The position numbers were made by a program, and so were the translations under genes. Shown piece by piece: positions 1 through 11,690 of a stretch of 64,000 nt of DNA (positions within the stretch are counted from its first letter, which is position 1; each line of letters starts with the position of its first letter). The DNA lies in the NCBI GenBank assembly GCA_905221605.1, contig CAJNDS010000163.1, forward strand, positions 62,001 to 126,000, in the 5' to 3' direction. The notes under the pieces are model-generated. The model saw only the letters and a list, made by a program, of their open reading frames with translations. It was not told the DNA's origin and made no database searches. The DNA is from Symbiodinium natans. Lineage: Eukaryota > Sar > Dinophyceae > Suessiales > Symbiodiniaceae.

Positions 1-3000
1 GTCCGGGCCCTGTTGCAAGCCTCGATCTACGAGAAGAGCTTGCGCTTACATGAGGCTGTTGCCGCAGTGCCTCCCGTCACACTCATGCAGGTAGACACAG
101 GGAAGATAGAGGAGCTGACCTATTCGTTACACACGCTGTGGGATGGGATATTTCAGGTAGTTGGATACTCAGTGCTATTGTGGTGGTACCTTGGTCTAGC
201 TGGCTTTGCTGGAATCGTGATTCTCATCGTGTTCATGCCATTCAATGCATCTCTTCAGCGTCAGCTCAGCGGACTGAACAAGTCTTGCCTTCAAACCACT
301 GATGCGCGTGTCTCGAAAACATCGGAGATCCTGAACGGGATCCGGGCCCTGCGTCAAATGGGCTGGGAGGATGTCTTTGAGCGTCTGATCCGTGGCCTTC
401 GTGATGCAGAGCTGCAGGCACAACGAAAGCGGGACACCGTAGGTGCCTACCTCTTCTCATACTTCAGTGCCCTGCCCCCCTTTATGATTGCCGTCGTCCT
501 GCTCGCTTATGTGGCCGGGCAAAAGGCCAGCTTCAATGCAGCCATGATCTTCACAGCACTGTCCCTGCTGAACCAGATCCGCTTTCCCCTACTGTTCTAC
601 CCGAGTGCTTTGAATGCTTTAGCAGAGGGCCAGGCCGCCCTGAAGCGCATCGCCGGCTTCCTTTGCCTGGAAGAAGCCGCTGCGCCGCGGCCGCCCATGT
701 CGGAAGATGCTCAGTTGCCCCTTCTGCTTGTCCCAGGCAGCTACCACATTGGGAAGGACCGGAAGGAGGGCCACGAGGGCCACGAGGCTCCCACGCTCGT
801 CATCAAGGAGCACCTCCGCGTTGCGCATGGCGAGCTCGTGGGCGTCCTCGGGCCCGTCGGCTCTGGCAAGTCCACCCTCGCCGGGATCTCAGAGCAGAGC
901 TTTGCGCACGATAAGAGACAAGTACCATGACGTCAGCATGCTCAAGCGCACGTTTGTAAAGCTGACGTTCGTGTGCTGGGACTGTCTGGACTGTCCCTGT
1001 CTGAGTTGCGCGCCTTCCTCGGCGAGCTTCCCGGCACCTCCTTGCCTGCCCCACCGCAAAATGTGGCCGGGGGCTCATTGCTTGGGTGTTTCAATCAGCC
1101 CTTTGCATGTTTGTCCAGGGGTGTATGGAAATCGCAAGGATGTAGTAAATGTGACTGATGTAAACGCTTGGGCACGCGCCCCAGAAGGCAAAAAACAGCT
1201 TGGTGCCCGTTAGTGGGCATCAGGGAGTAGCAGCTTTCCAAGAGGTGGGGATGGTGGGGTTTCCGGAGGTTCCCAAAGGGTCCCGCGCCACGCTTCTTTG
1301 CCACCCTCAGTGGAACCCCCCCGTGGCATCGGATTGGAGCTTCTCACACCAAGATGGGAAGGGGGGAGAGCAGATCCTGGTCTGCTTGTTCCAGACGCCT
1401 CATGGCCGCAGGCCGAGACGAACATGTGGCAGCTGAGGCCTTTTGCTCTCAACAGCCCTGGATACCTGAAGGGCGAACTCTGCTAGAAGTGGTGGCCGGT
1501 GTCTGGATGGACAAGACGGCGCCGTTCTCCGCCAAAGTGGACTACGACGCCTTCTCCAGAGCCTTGTCCGCAGCTGCGGTGGACTTTGCTGAGGCCGACG
1601 ATGAAGTCAGCGCAACGACCCTGAGTGGGGGACAGCAAGCTCGCTTGGCTCTGGCCAGGGCGATGTACCAAGCAGAGGTTGGCAATGTCTGCGCCTGCGT
1701 GCTGGATGACGTGACGGCGGCCTTGGATCCGCAGGTCACCCTTCAGGTGATCAACAATTGCCTGAATGGTCCCTTGCAAGATATGGCAACGCTGTTGGTC
1801 GCCAGCGACCCGGGGCCGTGGCTCCAACGCTGTGATCGCATCATCGTGATGAAGTCATCCATGGGCTCAGAGGGCTCGGAGGGCTCGGAGGGCTCGGAGG
1901 GCGACTCGGAGTTGGAGCTGCAAGTCGATTTTTTCGGCAGCTACGATGCGCTGGCCGAGTCTGGCAGGCTGGACTTGTCGCATGTGCCAAGTGACCCGAG
2001 TGACCTCAGTGAACCAAGCTTGCCGGGACAGCCAGATGCTGCAGACACGGAGGTGACGACAGAGGTCAAGCCGAAGTCGGAGGAAGGCGAGGGTCCAATC
2101 ACGATTGATATAGAACCCGCAGGCACGGTTGAGGCGGAGAAGTCGAAGAGAAGACAGATCACTGCTGAAGAAGCTAGAGCTTCGGGGGCAGTGCCTTTGT
2201 CACTTTATGCCCGCTATTTTCAAAGTGCACGGAGTCCGATGCTTCTGTGCGCGGCAGGTGCGGCCGTGATGGCGAGCTATGCGGCGACGGCCGCCCAACA
2301 ATGGTGGATTGGATTGTGGACGGCCGATGCGACCATGAAGCGAGGCCTATCCTTCTACTTGTCTGGTGTTCTTTTCTGGGGATTGCTGGCCTCTGGGTTG
2401 ACCTTTGGTCGGTCTGTTCTATTGGCAGCCTTTTCCCGCCGGGCCTCGCGGGCAGTTCATGACGATCTTTGTGAGAAGGTCTTAGTCAGGGCATCCACCA
2501 CGCATTTCGACCAGAACCCTTCCAGCCGCTTGCTGCAAAACTTTTCCAAGGATCTTGAGCAGATCGACACCAGCCTTCCAAACAGCCTACGGTCTGCAGT
2601 CTCCAGTGCGACAACGCTTGCCGGAGCTGCGCTCACCATCATCTTGGCAACACCCACCTTCACGGTGATCCTGCTGCCCTTGCTGTGGCTTTACATGCGT
2701 TCCCTGCAGTATTACCGCCCAGTGGCCCGGGAGCTGAAGCGCCTGGAGCCGCTGGCGCGGTCCCCGGTCTACGCGGAGCAGGCGGCCGCCGCCTCCGGGG
2801 TGATCACGATCCGGAAGCTGGGCCTCGGCAACGTCATGGCGGCCCCCTGCCCCAAGAAAGGCTCCCGAGTTATATCTGCCGTAGTATCTAAGAGCCTCTA
2901 AGAGCCATCCACCATCATGCTAAGATCGTAGAGCGTGCCATGATGTGTTCTGTTGCTGTGGCCGAGGCCCGAGCCTTGCGCGCCATCGACTCGAACACAG

Positions 3001-4206
3001 CCGTGTCTTTTGCTGCCAAGGCGGTCGATCGGTGGTTCTCCCTTCGAATGGAGCTGCTTGGAAATTTGATCGTGTTGGCAGCGGCGATGTTGAGCCTTTG
3101 GTCGGGTGCCAATGCTGGTGCCTGGTCGGCGGCTCGGGCAGCCATCGCCGTAACCCAGGCGCTGTCCGTGTGCGGCTTGTTGAACTGGACGGTGCGGACC
3201 ATTGCCCAGACCGAAACCAGTTTCACGTCCTTCCAACGCATCTCTGACTCGGTGGACTCGACAGACCTTGAAGCCTCCCGCCAGCTTCCCTCTGACCTCA
3301 AGCTCCCGAGTGCCTGGCCCGTCAAGGGCAGCGTCTCCTTTGACAATGTCTCGTTTAGATACCGCGAGCATCTGCCCTTTGTGCTGCATGGGCTTTCCCT
3401 TGACCTCGTACCCGGGGAACGCATCGGGGTCGTCGGGAGGACGGGCAGCGGAAAGTCGACGCTGCTGCGGCTCCTGCTGCGCACGGTGGAAGCTTCGGAA
3501 GGGTCCGTGACGGTGGATGGCGTGGATCTGCGCGAGGTCGGCCTCGCCCGCCTGAGGCCCCGCTCGATCCCTTCTTCATCTGCTTTGAAGAGCCCCGCTT
3601 CTGGTTTCTTTCTCTGATGCTTGTAACTGTAATGGAATAGAATAGAGACTGTTGCGTCCACAAGCCAGTGCAATGACCCGCTTCACGGGTAAAACGCTCT
3701 CATTGTTCCCCTCAGCCAGGTCTTCGGTCACGGCCATCCCCCAGGACAACTTCCTGGTCAGCGGTACCGTGCGCGAGAATGTGGATCCCCGAAACAGCTA
3801 CAGCGACGAGGAAGTCCAGCATGCCCTCCAAGCGGCCTCGCTTGGAAACTGGACGCTGAACCGACGAGTCAGTGCTTCTGGCGGAATCTCGCCCGGGGAG
3901 AGGCAGTTGATCGGTGTAGCACGCGCTGTCCTCAGGAAGTCGAGGATTGTTGCTCTGGATGAGGTTACTTCGAGGGTGGACAAGGGCACAGATGAGAAAG
4001 TGCAAGCAGCTTTGAAACGGCTGCCAGAAGGAACAACTTTGCTGGTAGTTTCGCACAGGCTCGAAACCTTGAAAGAATATGACACTGTCGTGGTCTTGGG
4101 CGATGGTCGAGTGATAGAGATAGGTAATCCGAAGGATTTGGAGAGCAATCCCTCATCTCAGTTTGCGAGCATGCTCGCTGCAGAGCGGAGCGGAGAGGTC
4201 TTTTAA
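1..4206 (+). CDS. ABC transporter, ABCC/MRP type, 3' portion of a full-length transporter (5' end outside window)
   Basis: Encodes the end of TMD1, NBD1, TMD2 and NBD2 of an ABC exporter of the MRP family, an integral membrane ATPase. The frame is open from base 1; the early IYEKSLRL stretch matches the TMD1 helix typical of ABCC. NBD1 has Walker A GPVGSGKST (853-876), Q-loop SQQPWI, signature LSGGQ (about 1622) and Walker B ending LDDVTAALD. NBD2 has Walker A GRTGSGKST (about 3436-3462), Q-loop IPQD and Walker B ending LDE. The coding parts join across at least three introns: about 894-1394 (GC donor, restoring normal Walker A to Q-loop spacing), one lying within about 2838-2966, and 3557-3719 (GC-AG, giving LR|SSVTAIPQD). 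Oddities: the NBD1 H-loop histidine is replaced (LLVASD), the NBD2 signature reads ISPGE, and a Gly-Ser-Glu repeat lies in the linker after NBD1 (about 1864-1910). Substrate cannot be told. Family assignment is firm; exact intron edges are inferred. Confidence 0.88.
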
Positions 4207-4795
4207 AAAATCTTTCGGAGTGCTCCCCGCCGTGCTCCGCTGTGCCCCGCTGTGCTGACTTAGTGCTGCTGTTAGTGCATCTCTGCTCTCTCTCTGCTCT
4301 TTGCGACATGGCATGCATACGATGGGCCTTCTGCAGGTATGTGGTGCCGTCGCATCCCTTCACGAGCGAAGAGCACAAGAAGGCAGACTAAAAAGAAGCA
4401 CGGAAAAGCAACCAATGTAGAAAGAAGAGGGACGAGAGGAGAGAGAGAGAGAGGGAGAGCTCAGAAGAGCTTTTTGCAGAGTGCTGAGCCCTTCTTCAAG
4501 TGATCTTTGAGTGCAAGCTTAGACTGCTCAAAAGTTTTTCGTTCGAGTCAGGTACATCGTTTAATTGAGTCTGAGGTGATCTGAGGTGTGCCAATGGTGT
4601 CTGTGTGAGGAGTAGTCAGGTGGAGATTTTGTCTTCATCGTTGCTCTATGCGATGGCTCTGCAGCCGTTTGAGATTTGATGCACCTGAGACCGTTGCAGC
4701 GCGACTGTTTTCAGGTGTGCCACCGAGATTTTCCGAGATCAACTGGTGACAATGGTTTTTCTGAGCCTGTGTGCGAGCCCTCAGCAGCCGAGGCC
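4207..4795. other. Non-coding DNA after the ABC transporter, with a GA-rich tract
   Basis: No convincing coding segment. A GA microsatellite lies at about 4431-4461. The stretch presumably includes the transporter's 3' untranslated region; dinoflagellates have no reliable polyadenylation motif to mark its end. Confidence 0.5.
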
Positions 4796-4861
4796 ATGCC
4801 AGAAGAGAAAGCGGTGGTGGAAGAGCCCATGGCAGAAGCAAAGACAGAGGAGGGCGGTGAG
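4796..4861 (+). CDS. Possible isolated first coding exon, acidic (22 residues)
   Basis: An ATG at 4796 opens a Glu/Ala-rich stretch beginning MPEEKAVVEEPMAEAK. It ends in GAG followed by a GC donor at 4862 (AG|GC, phase 0). This matches in size, composition, phase and donor type the first exon of SPRY gene copy 2 (18965-19027, beginning MAEEPKEEAQEAEPSK). It could therefore be the first exon of SPRY copy 1, which has no similar exon close upstream, but that needs a 9-kb intron holding the whole tandem array. It may equally be chance or belong to another gene. Confidence 0.25.
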
Positions 4862-6041
4862 GCGATTTGTGCAAACTGGGCGGTGTCTGTGGTCAGCTGA
4901 CTGGAAACCACCGAAGCTTGTAGAATGGAGTAGAGAGATGCGAACAAAGAGCAGAAGCACATGGCTAAAGGGCTAAAGAGCCCAAAGTATACACATCAGG
5001 TTCCCATACCAAGCCGTCAGTTTTCATTGTGTTTCGTTTTGGCTTTTGTTTCGCTGCGTGTCTCCCTGCTGCGCTTTGCAGCTCCTGTATTTTGACCTTG
5101 GCTGCTCTGCCTACGCAGCCTTGCGCGCTTCTAAAACGGTGTGTATTGACAGGAGGTGCCGAAGCCTGCGACAGCGTCCGTGCGTGCCCTTAAAAGGTGC
5201 TCATTGGTGCTCATTTTTTTTGCAGCTTTGCCAACAAGCGATCTGTCGGTGCGGAGCGACCGTCATGTGCGTGAGCATTTATCTGACATGTTAGGCCAGT
5301 TCGGACATTTTCGTGGGGATTTGTTCAAGGATGAAGCTTACACCATTCTCACAATCATTGCCTGCGTCGGCGCTTCGTCAGTCAAGACTCAAGTGCCATT
5401 CTCGTCAGTCCGTCAGCCAGCCGTACTCAGTCCACGAAACGTGCCAGCGCGAAGGTTGAACTTTCCGTTGCAGGACAAGTACACACGGCGTAAACCGATC
5501 CGTTGTTTTCTTGTTTGCAGCTCCTTTGTGAAGGCGGTACCTGCAAAGGCATGTGCATGGGCAATCATGGCATTCGGGCGTCTAGCTTTTGCGTTCAGCT
5601 TGGAGAAACCTATTTTTGCCATGTGATCATGTGATATGTCAGATTGCATTGGGCGGGTCTCGATTTTAGCCTTTGAATGAAAGATTGTGCGCGAGCGGTT
5701 GCACATACACTTGTGGAGGGTGATGGTGTGCTGTCCTGACTAAAGATCAAGAGCACCGAGCCGGCAGTTTCAGGGTGTCAGCACGCTCTGCTCATGCTGG
5801 GCACGTAGGCATTGCCTTTGCTTGGGCTTTGCTACTCCGTGCTTCTTCTTGCCTTTCTCGCCTTTCTTCATCTGTCCATTTCTTACTTTGTTGCTTGCAA
5901 CCGGTGAGGCATGGCCTGCAAACCCCTGAAGAAGTAGTTGCAAAATTGGCGCACTGGATCAGCAGGCTGTTCTTCACCATCACTCATTGCTTAGTCAGTC
6001 CAACATCTCTGGGTCTTCGAGACTGGAGTCTCAGAATCCAG
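4862..6041. other. No gene recognised
   Basis: Short open frames in several frames, but none with family resemblance or consistent splice signals. Nothing supportable seen here. Confidence 0.5.
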
Positions 6042-9000
6042 CAGGAGTCGCATGCCTCATTGGCAAGGCCTCCACTCGTTCGAACCATCCAACGCCTGAG
6101 TGTCCCTCTTTCGGCATTCCGTCCAACATCTTCCACTCTCCATCTTCTACACTAGGTGCGCCGCACATTCAACGATGTCGCTATATGTCGATGGTCCATG
6201 GTCGTTTCCACGATGGCGCATCTGTGATGGTGTATCCGGGTATCCTGGGAATCCTGGGCTGGCAGCCAAGTGGCCGAGAAATTGTTCCGCAGTCGTCTTG
6301 TTGTCTGCAGCCCGGCCCCAAGCCCACCATTCACACGAGAGGTTCTGATAGTGCGCTTCCGTGGCGATGCTCATCCACTGGCTTCTGCATGTGTCAAGGA
6401 CGAAGCTCTAGGCATGCACCACAGCTCTTATCTGCAAAGCGCCGCTTCCAAGCAAGGCTTGCATGTGGTAGCGTTAGTAAAGTAGCTTGCTAATGTAGAC
6501 TGCGCGTGGTCTGTTTCCCTTACTGGAGGTCCGGGTCCTAGCAACAGAGTCTGTAGCGAGAAATATGAGCACCCATATGCCTTTTGTTTATTTTCGTGGG
6601 TACTGTACAGAGGCACCAAAGAGTCTGCACTGGTGTGCTTCCAACGTGCACTGTGAGCAGCGGGGCCGGAGCTGTGGGGTTAGTGGGGGCTTGCACAGCG
6701 AGGGTCAGAAGAAGTTCCCTTTGCGCGAGTGCAAATCACAGGAAACAGGGGTCCAGCAGCACTCACAGCATCCTTCCGCGTCCGGACATTGGCAAGGCCT
6801 CGACTCGTTCGAACCATTCAACGCCTCAGTGTCCCTCTTTCGGCATTCCGTCCAGCATCTTCCACTCCCCATCTTCTACACTAGGTGCGCCGCACATTCA
6901 ACGATGTCGCTATATGTCGATGGTCCATGGTCGTTTCAACGATGGTGCATCTGTGATGGTGTATCCGTGTATCCTGGGAATCCTGGGCTGGCAGCCAAGT
7001 GGCCGAGAAATTGTTCCGCAGTCGTCTTGTTGTCTGCAGCCCGGCCCCAAGCCCACCATTCACACGAGAGGTTCTGATAGTGCGCTTCCGTGGCGATGCT
7101 CATCCACTGGCTTCTGCATGTGTCAAGGACGAAGCTCTAGGCATGCACCACAGCTCTTATCTGCAAAGCGCCGCTTCCAAGCAAGGCTTGCATGTGGTAG
7201 CGTTAGTAAAGTAGCTTGCTAATGTAGACTGCGCGTGGTCTGTTTCCCTTACTGGAGGTCCGGGTCCTAGCAACAGAGTCTGTAGCGAGAAATATGAGCA
7301 CCCATATGCCTTTTGTTTATTTTCGTGGGTACTGTACAGAGGCACCAAAGAGTCTGCACTGGTGTGCTTCCAACGTGCACTGTGAGCAGCGGGGCCGGAG
7401 CTGTGGGGTTAGTGGGGGCTTGCACAGCGAGGGTCAGAAGAAGTTCCCTTTGCGCGAGTGCAAATCACAGGAAACAGGGGTCCAGCAGCACTCACAGCAT
7501 CCTTCCAGGCGTCCGGACATTGGCAAGGCCTCGACTCGTTCGAACCATTCAACGCCTCAGTGTCCCTCTTTCGGCATTCCGTCCAACATCTTCCACTCCC
7601 CATCTTCTACACTAGGTGCGCCGCACATTCAACGATGTCGCTATATGTCGATGGTCCATGGTCGTTTCCACGATGGTGCATCTGTGATGGTGTATCCGTG
7701 TATCCTGGGAGTCCTGGACTGGCAGCCAAGTGGCCGAGAAATTGTTCCGCCGTCGTCTTGTTGTCTGCAGCCCGGCCCCAAGCCCACCATTCACACGAGA
7801 GGTTCTGATAGTGCGCTTCCGTGGCGATGCTCATCCACTGGCTTCTGCATGTGTCAAGGACGAAGCTCTAGGCATGCACCACAGCTCTTATCTGCAAAGC
7901 GCCGCTTCCAAGCAAGGCTTGCATGTGGTAGCGTTAGTAAAGTAGCTTGCTAATGTAGACTGCGCGTGGTCTGTTTCCCTTACTGGAGGTCCGGGTCCCA
8001 GCAACAGAGTCTGTAGCGAGAAATATGAGCACCCATATGCCTTTTGTTTCTTTTCGTGGGTACTGTACAGAGGCACCAAAGAGTCTGCACTGGTGCTTCC
8101 AACGTGCACTGTGAGCAGCGGGGCCGGAGCGGTGGGGGTAGTGGGGGCAGGGCTTGCACACCGAGGGTCAGTTCCCTTTGCGCAGGCTGAGTGCAAATCA
8201 CAAGAAACAGGGGTCCAGCAGCACTCACAGCATCCTTCCAGGCGTCCGGACATTGGCAAGGCCTCGACTCGTTCGAACCATTCAACGCCTCAGTGTCCCT
8301 CTTTCGGCATTCCGTCCAACATCTTCCACTCCCCATCTTCTACACTAGGTGCGCCGCACATTCAACGATGTCGCTATATGTCGATGGTCCATGGTCGTTT
8401 CAACGATGGTGCATCTGTGATGGTGTATCCGTGTATCCTGGGAATCCTGGACTGGCAGCCAAGTGGCCGAGAAATTGTTCCGCCGTCGTCTTGTTGTCTG
8501 CAGCCCGGCCCCAAGCCCACCATTCACACGAGAGGTTCTGATAGTGCGCTTCCGTGGCGATGCTCATCCACTGGCTTCTGCATGTGTCAAGGACGAAGCT
8601 CTAGGCATGCACCACAGCTCTTATCTGCAAAGCGCCGCTTCCAAGCAAGGCTTGCATGTGGTAGCGTTAGTAAAGTAGCTTGCTAATGTAGACTGCGCGT
8701 GGTCTGTTTCCCTTACTGGAGGTCCGGGTCCCAGCAACAGAGTCTGTAGCGAGAAATATGAGCACCCATATGCCTTTTGTTAATTTTCGTGGGTACTGTA
8801 CAGAGGCACCAAAGAGTCTGCACTGGTGCTTCCAACGTGCACTGTGAGCAGCGGGGCCGGAGCGGTGGGGGCGGTGGGGGCAGGGCTTGCACACCGAGGG
8901 TCAGTTCCCTTTGCGCAGGCTGAGTGCAAATCACAAGAAACAGGGGTCCAGCAGCACTCACAGCATCCTTCCAGGCGTCCGGACATTGGCAAGGCCTCGA

Positions 9001-10630
9001 CTCGTTCGAACCATTCAACGCCTCAGTGTCCCTCTTTCGGCATTCCGTCCAACATCTTCCACTCCCCATCTTCTACACTTAGGTGCGCCGCACATTCAAC
9101 GATGTCGCTATATGTCGATGGTCCATGGTCGTTTCCACGATGGTGCATCTGTGATGGTGTATCCGTGTATCCTGGGAGTCCTGGACTGGCAGCCAAGTGG
9201 CCGAGAAATTGTTCCGCCGTCGTCTTGTTGTCTGCAGCCCGGCCCCAAGCCCACCATTCACACGAGAGGTTCTGATAGTGCGCTTCCGTGGCGATGCTCA
9301 TCCACTGGCTTCTGCATGTGTCAAGGACGAAGCTCTAGGCATGCACCACAGCTCTTATCTGCAAAGCGCCGCTTCCAAGCAAGGCTTGCATGTGGTAGCG
9401 TTAGTAAAGTAGCTTGCTAATGTAGACTGCGCGTGGTCTGTTTCCCTTACTGGAGGTCCGGGTCCCAGCAACAGAGTCTGTAGCGAGAAATATGAGCACC
9501 CATATGCCTTTTGTTTCTTTTCGTGGGTACTGTACAGAGGCACCAAAGAGTCTGCACTGGTGTGCTTCCAACGTGCACTGTGAGCAGCGGGGCCGGAGCG
9601 GTGGGGGCGGTGGGGGCAGGGCTTGCACACCGAGGGTCAGTTCCCTTTGCGCAGGCTGAGTGCAAATCACAAGAAACAGGGGTCCAGCAGCACTCACAGC
9701 ATCCTTCCAGGCGTCCGGACATTGGCAAGGCCTCGACTCGTTCGAACCATTCAACGCCTCAGTGTCCCTCTTTCGGCATTCCGTCCAACATCTTCCACTC
9801 CCCATCTTCTGCACTAGGTGCGCCGCACATTCAACGATGTCGCTATATGTCGATGGTCCATGGTCGTTTCCACGATGGTGCATCTGTGATGGTGTATCCG
9901 TGTATCCTGGGAGTCCTGGACTGGCAGCCAAGTGGCCGAGAAATTGTTCCGCCGTCGTCTTGTTGTCTGCAGCCCGGCCCCAAGCCCACCATTCACACGA
10001 GAGGTTCTGATAGTGCGCTTCCGTGGCGATGCTCATCCACTGGCTTCTGCATGTGTCAAGGACGAAGCTCTAGGCATGCACCACAGCTCTTATCTGCAAA
10101 GCGCCGCTTCCAAGCAAGGCTTGCATGTGGTAGCGTTAGTAAAGTAGCTTGCTAATGTAGACTGCGCGTGGTCTGTTTCCCTTACTGGAGGTCCGGGTCC
10201 TAGCAACAGAGTCTGTAGCGAGAAATATGAGCACCCATATGCCTTTTGTTTCTTTTCGTGGGTACTGTACAGAGGCACCAAAGAGTCTGCGCTGGTGTGC
10301 TTCCAACGTGCACTGTGAGCAGCGGGGCCGGAGCGGTGGGGGCGGTGGGGGCAGGGCTTGCACACCGAGGGTCAGACGCGTCTGGACATTGGCAAGGCCT
10401 CGTCTCGTTCGAACCATCCAAACGCCTCTGTGTCCTGCCTCAACATCTTCCACTCTCCATCATCTATACCAGTGCGCCGCAGATTCAACGATGTCGATTG
10501 TCCATGACTGTTTCCACGATGGTGCTGTGCATCTGTGATGGTGTGTCCCGGTCTGGCGGCCAAGTGGTTGAGAAACTGTCCGCCATTCTTCCTCTTCTAC
10601 ACTAGTGCGCCGAACTTCAACGATGTCGGT
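6042..10630 (+). repeat. Tandem array of ~730-bp units (six units plus truncated remnants)
   Basis: A fixed internal landmark recurs at 6270, 6999, 7730, 8463, 9197 and 9932, so the period is 729, 731, 733, 734 and 735 bp. Units differ by scattered substitutions and small indels (for example an extra G-rich run and a deletion near the GGGGCCGGAGC motif in later units). The first unit is the most divergent at its left end. The last copy (from about 10380) lacks about 70 bp at its start and breaks off near 10590; another scrap of the unit follows to about 10630. Several frames on both strands stay open through each unit, but substitutions do not respect any one frame and no family is recognisable. 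I treat this as a satellite-like array, not a gene array. It could instead carry an untranslated RNA. Confidence 0.9.
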
Positions 10631-11095
10631 TGCATCAACCCTTTCTCCGCACGGTATCCTCTGCTCGTGTCGGCTCAGTGAAATGACCACCTGTACGTTT
10701 TGCGACGAAAGCCTTCTTGCAGAAAATCCTACTAAAAAAGAGCGCAAATAGAAATAGGGCAAAAGCACGACAAATTTGAAGACAGCCCATAACCCGACAC
10801 CCGGAACCCTGAAGAACTGCCGAACAGGGCAATCTGCTGTCCTGATCCGTGCCGCGCCCGCAGCTTCGGAGCTGTTTACAAAGGGGTAAGTCAGGGGCAA
10901 GTCAGGGGCAAGTCAGGGGTAAGGGTTTAGGCTTTGCTTGGGCTAAGGCGGGGTAGCTTCCACGGAGGGTGAGGTTGAGTGCCGGTTTGACGTTGGGCAG
11001 TTATGTTCGCTTGTGGGTTTTAGGGCAGCTGAACCTCGAGGTCAAGGGGTTAAAGTTTAGGATGTAGAGCTGTAGAGCATCGGTTGACTTGGTTG
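10631..11095. other. Non-coding DNA with a short 11-bp tandem repeat
   Basis: Three copies of an 11-bp unit (caagtcagggg) lie at about 10887-10922. No coding segment recognised in this stretch. Confidence 0.5.
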
Positions 11096-11197
11096 AGTCT
11101 AAGGGTAGTTACATGGTCCCTCAGTATGGGCCCTTAATTGGGGAGCCCTATCGAAGGTAAGGGCCACATTACAGGACCATATAATTACCCTTAGACT
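11096..11197. repeat. Inverted repeat / foldback element
   Basis: The left arm 11096-11119 (agtctaagggtagttacatg, then gtcc) is complementary to the right arm 11174-11197 at 22 of 24 positions. Inside, 11129-11136 (ggccctta) pairs with 11158-11165 (taagggcc), leaving a 21-base loop. A 102-bp nested hairpin of this kind fits a miniature inverted-repeat element or a structured RNA. No clear target-site duplication flanks it. Confidence 0.6.
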
Positions 11198-11421
11198 GAG
11201 GGGCTTTGGATGTCGACTTAAGTACAGGGTTTTGCTTCAGGGTTCCATGCTTCGGGGATTCGCGCAAAAAAATGACATCGCTTCGACCACTGCCACGGCG
11301 CACACACCAAACTGGACTGGTGCAGTCAGTCAAGACGCTCATGTACACCAAGAGAAGGCTTGTTTATTTCCAGCAAGGCCGCAAAAGTAGGAGCAGGCAA
11401 GCAGGTGGATGTCTCTGGAAG

Positions 11422-11690
11422 ATCATCGTGCAGACATGGATGCTCTGGCCATTCGCACAAGGGCTATCATCGTGCGGACATGATGCTTTGGCCATTCGCA
11501 CGCACTGGTGACACGGACGTTATCATCGTGAGGACATGGATGCTCTGGCCACTCGCATGGACTGGTAGCACGGACGTTATCATCGTGCGGACATGAATGC
11601 TCTGGCCATTCGTGCGCACTGGTAACACAAGTGCATCATCGTGCGGACATGGATGCTCTGGCCAAGCGCACGCAACGAAGCCACGAAGTG
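11422..11690 (+). repeat. Minisatellite, 56-57 bp unit, five copies
   Basis: The motif atcatcgtgcggacatggat recurs at 11422, 11466, 11522, 11579 and 11635. The first spacing is shortened to 44; the others are 56-57. The 57-bp unit is a multiple of three, so an open frame crosses several units (repeating TDVIIVRT), but flanking context gives no gene. Confidence 0.8.

Noticed and set aside
6080-6095. tRNA-like gttcgaacc box in each array unit
   Set aside because: No matching acceptor, D or anticodon stems can be folded around it on either strand.
6042-10155. Open frames of 100-219 residues in every unit of the ~730-bp array (for example + 7294-7953 and 9511-10155)
   Set aside because: Frames are open in several phases and on both strands at once, they change phase between units, substitutions are not biased to silent sites, and no domain is recognisable.
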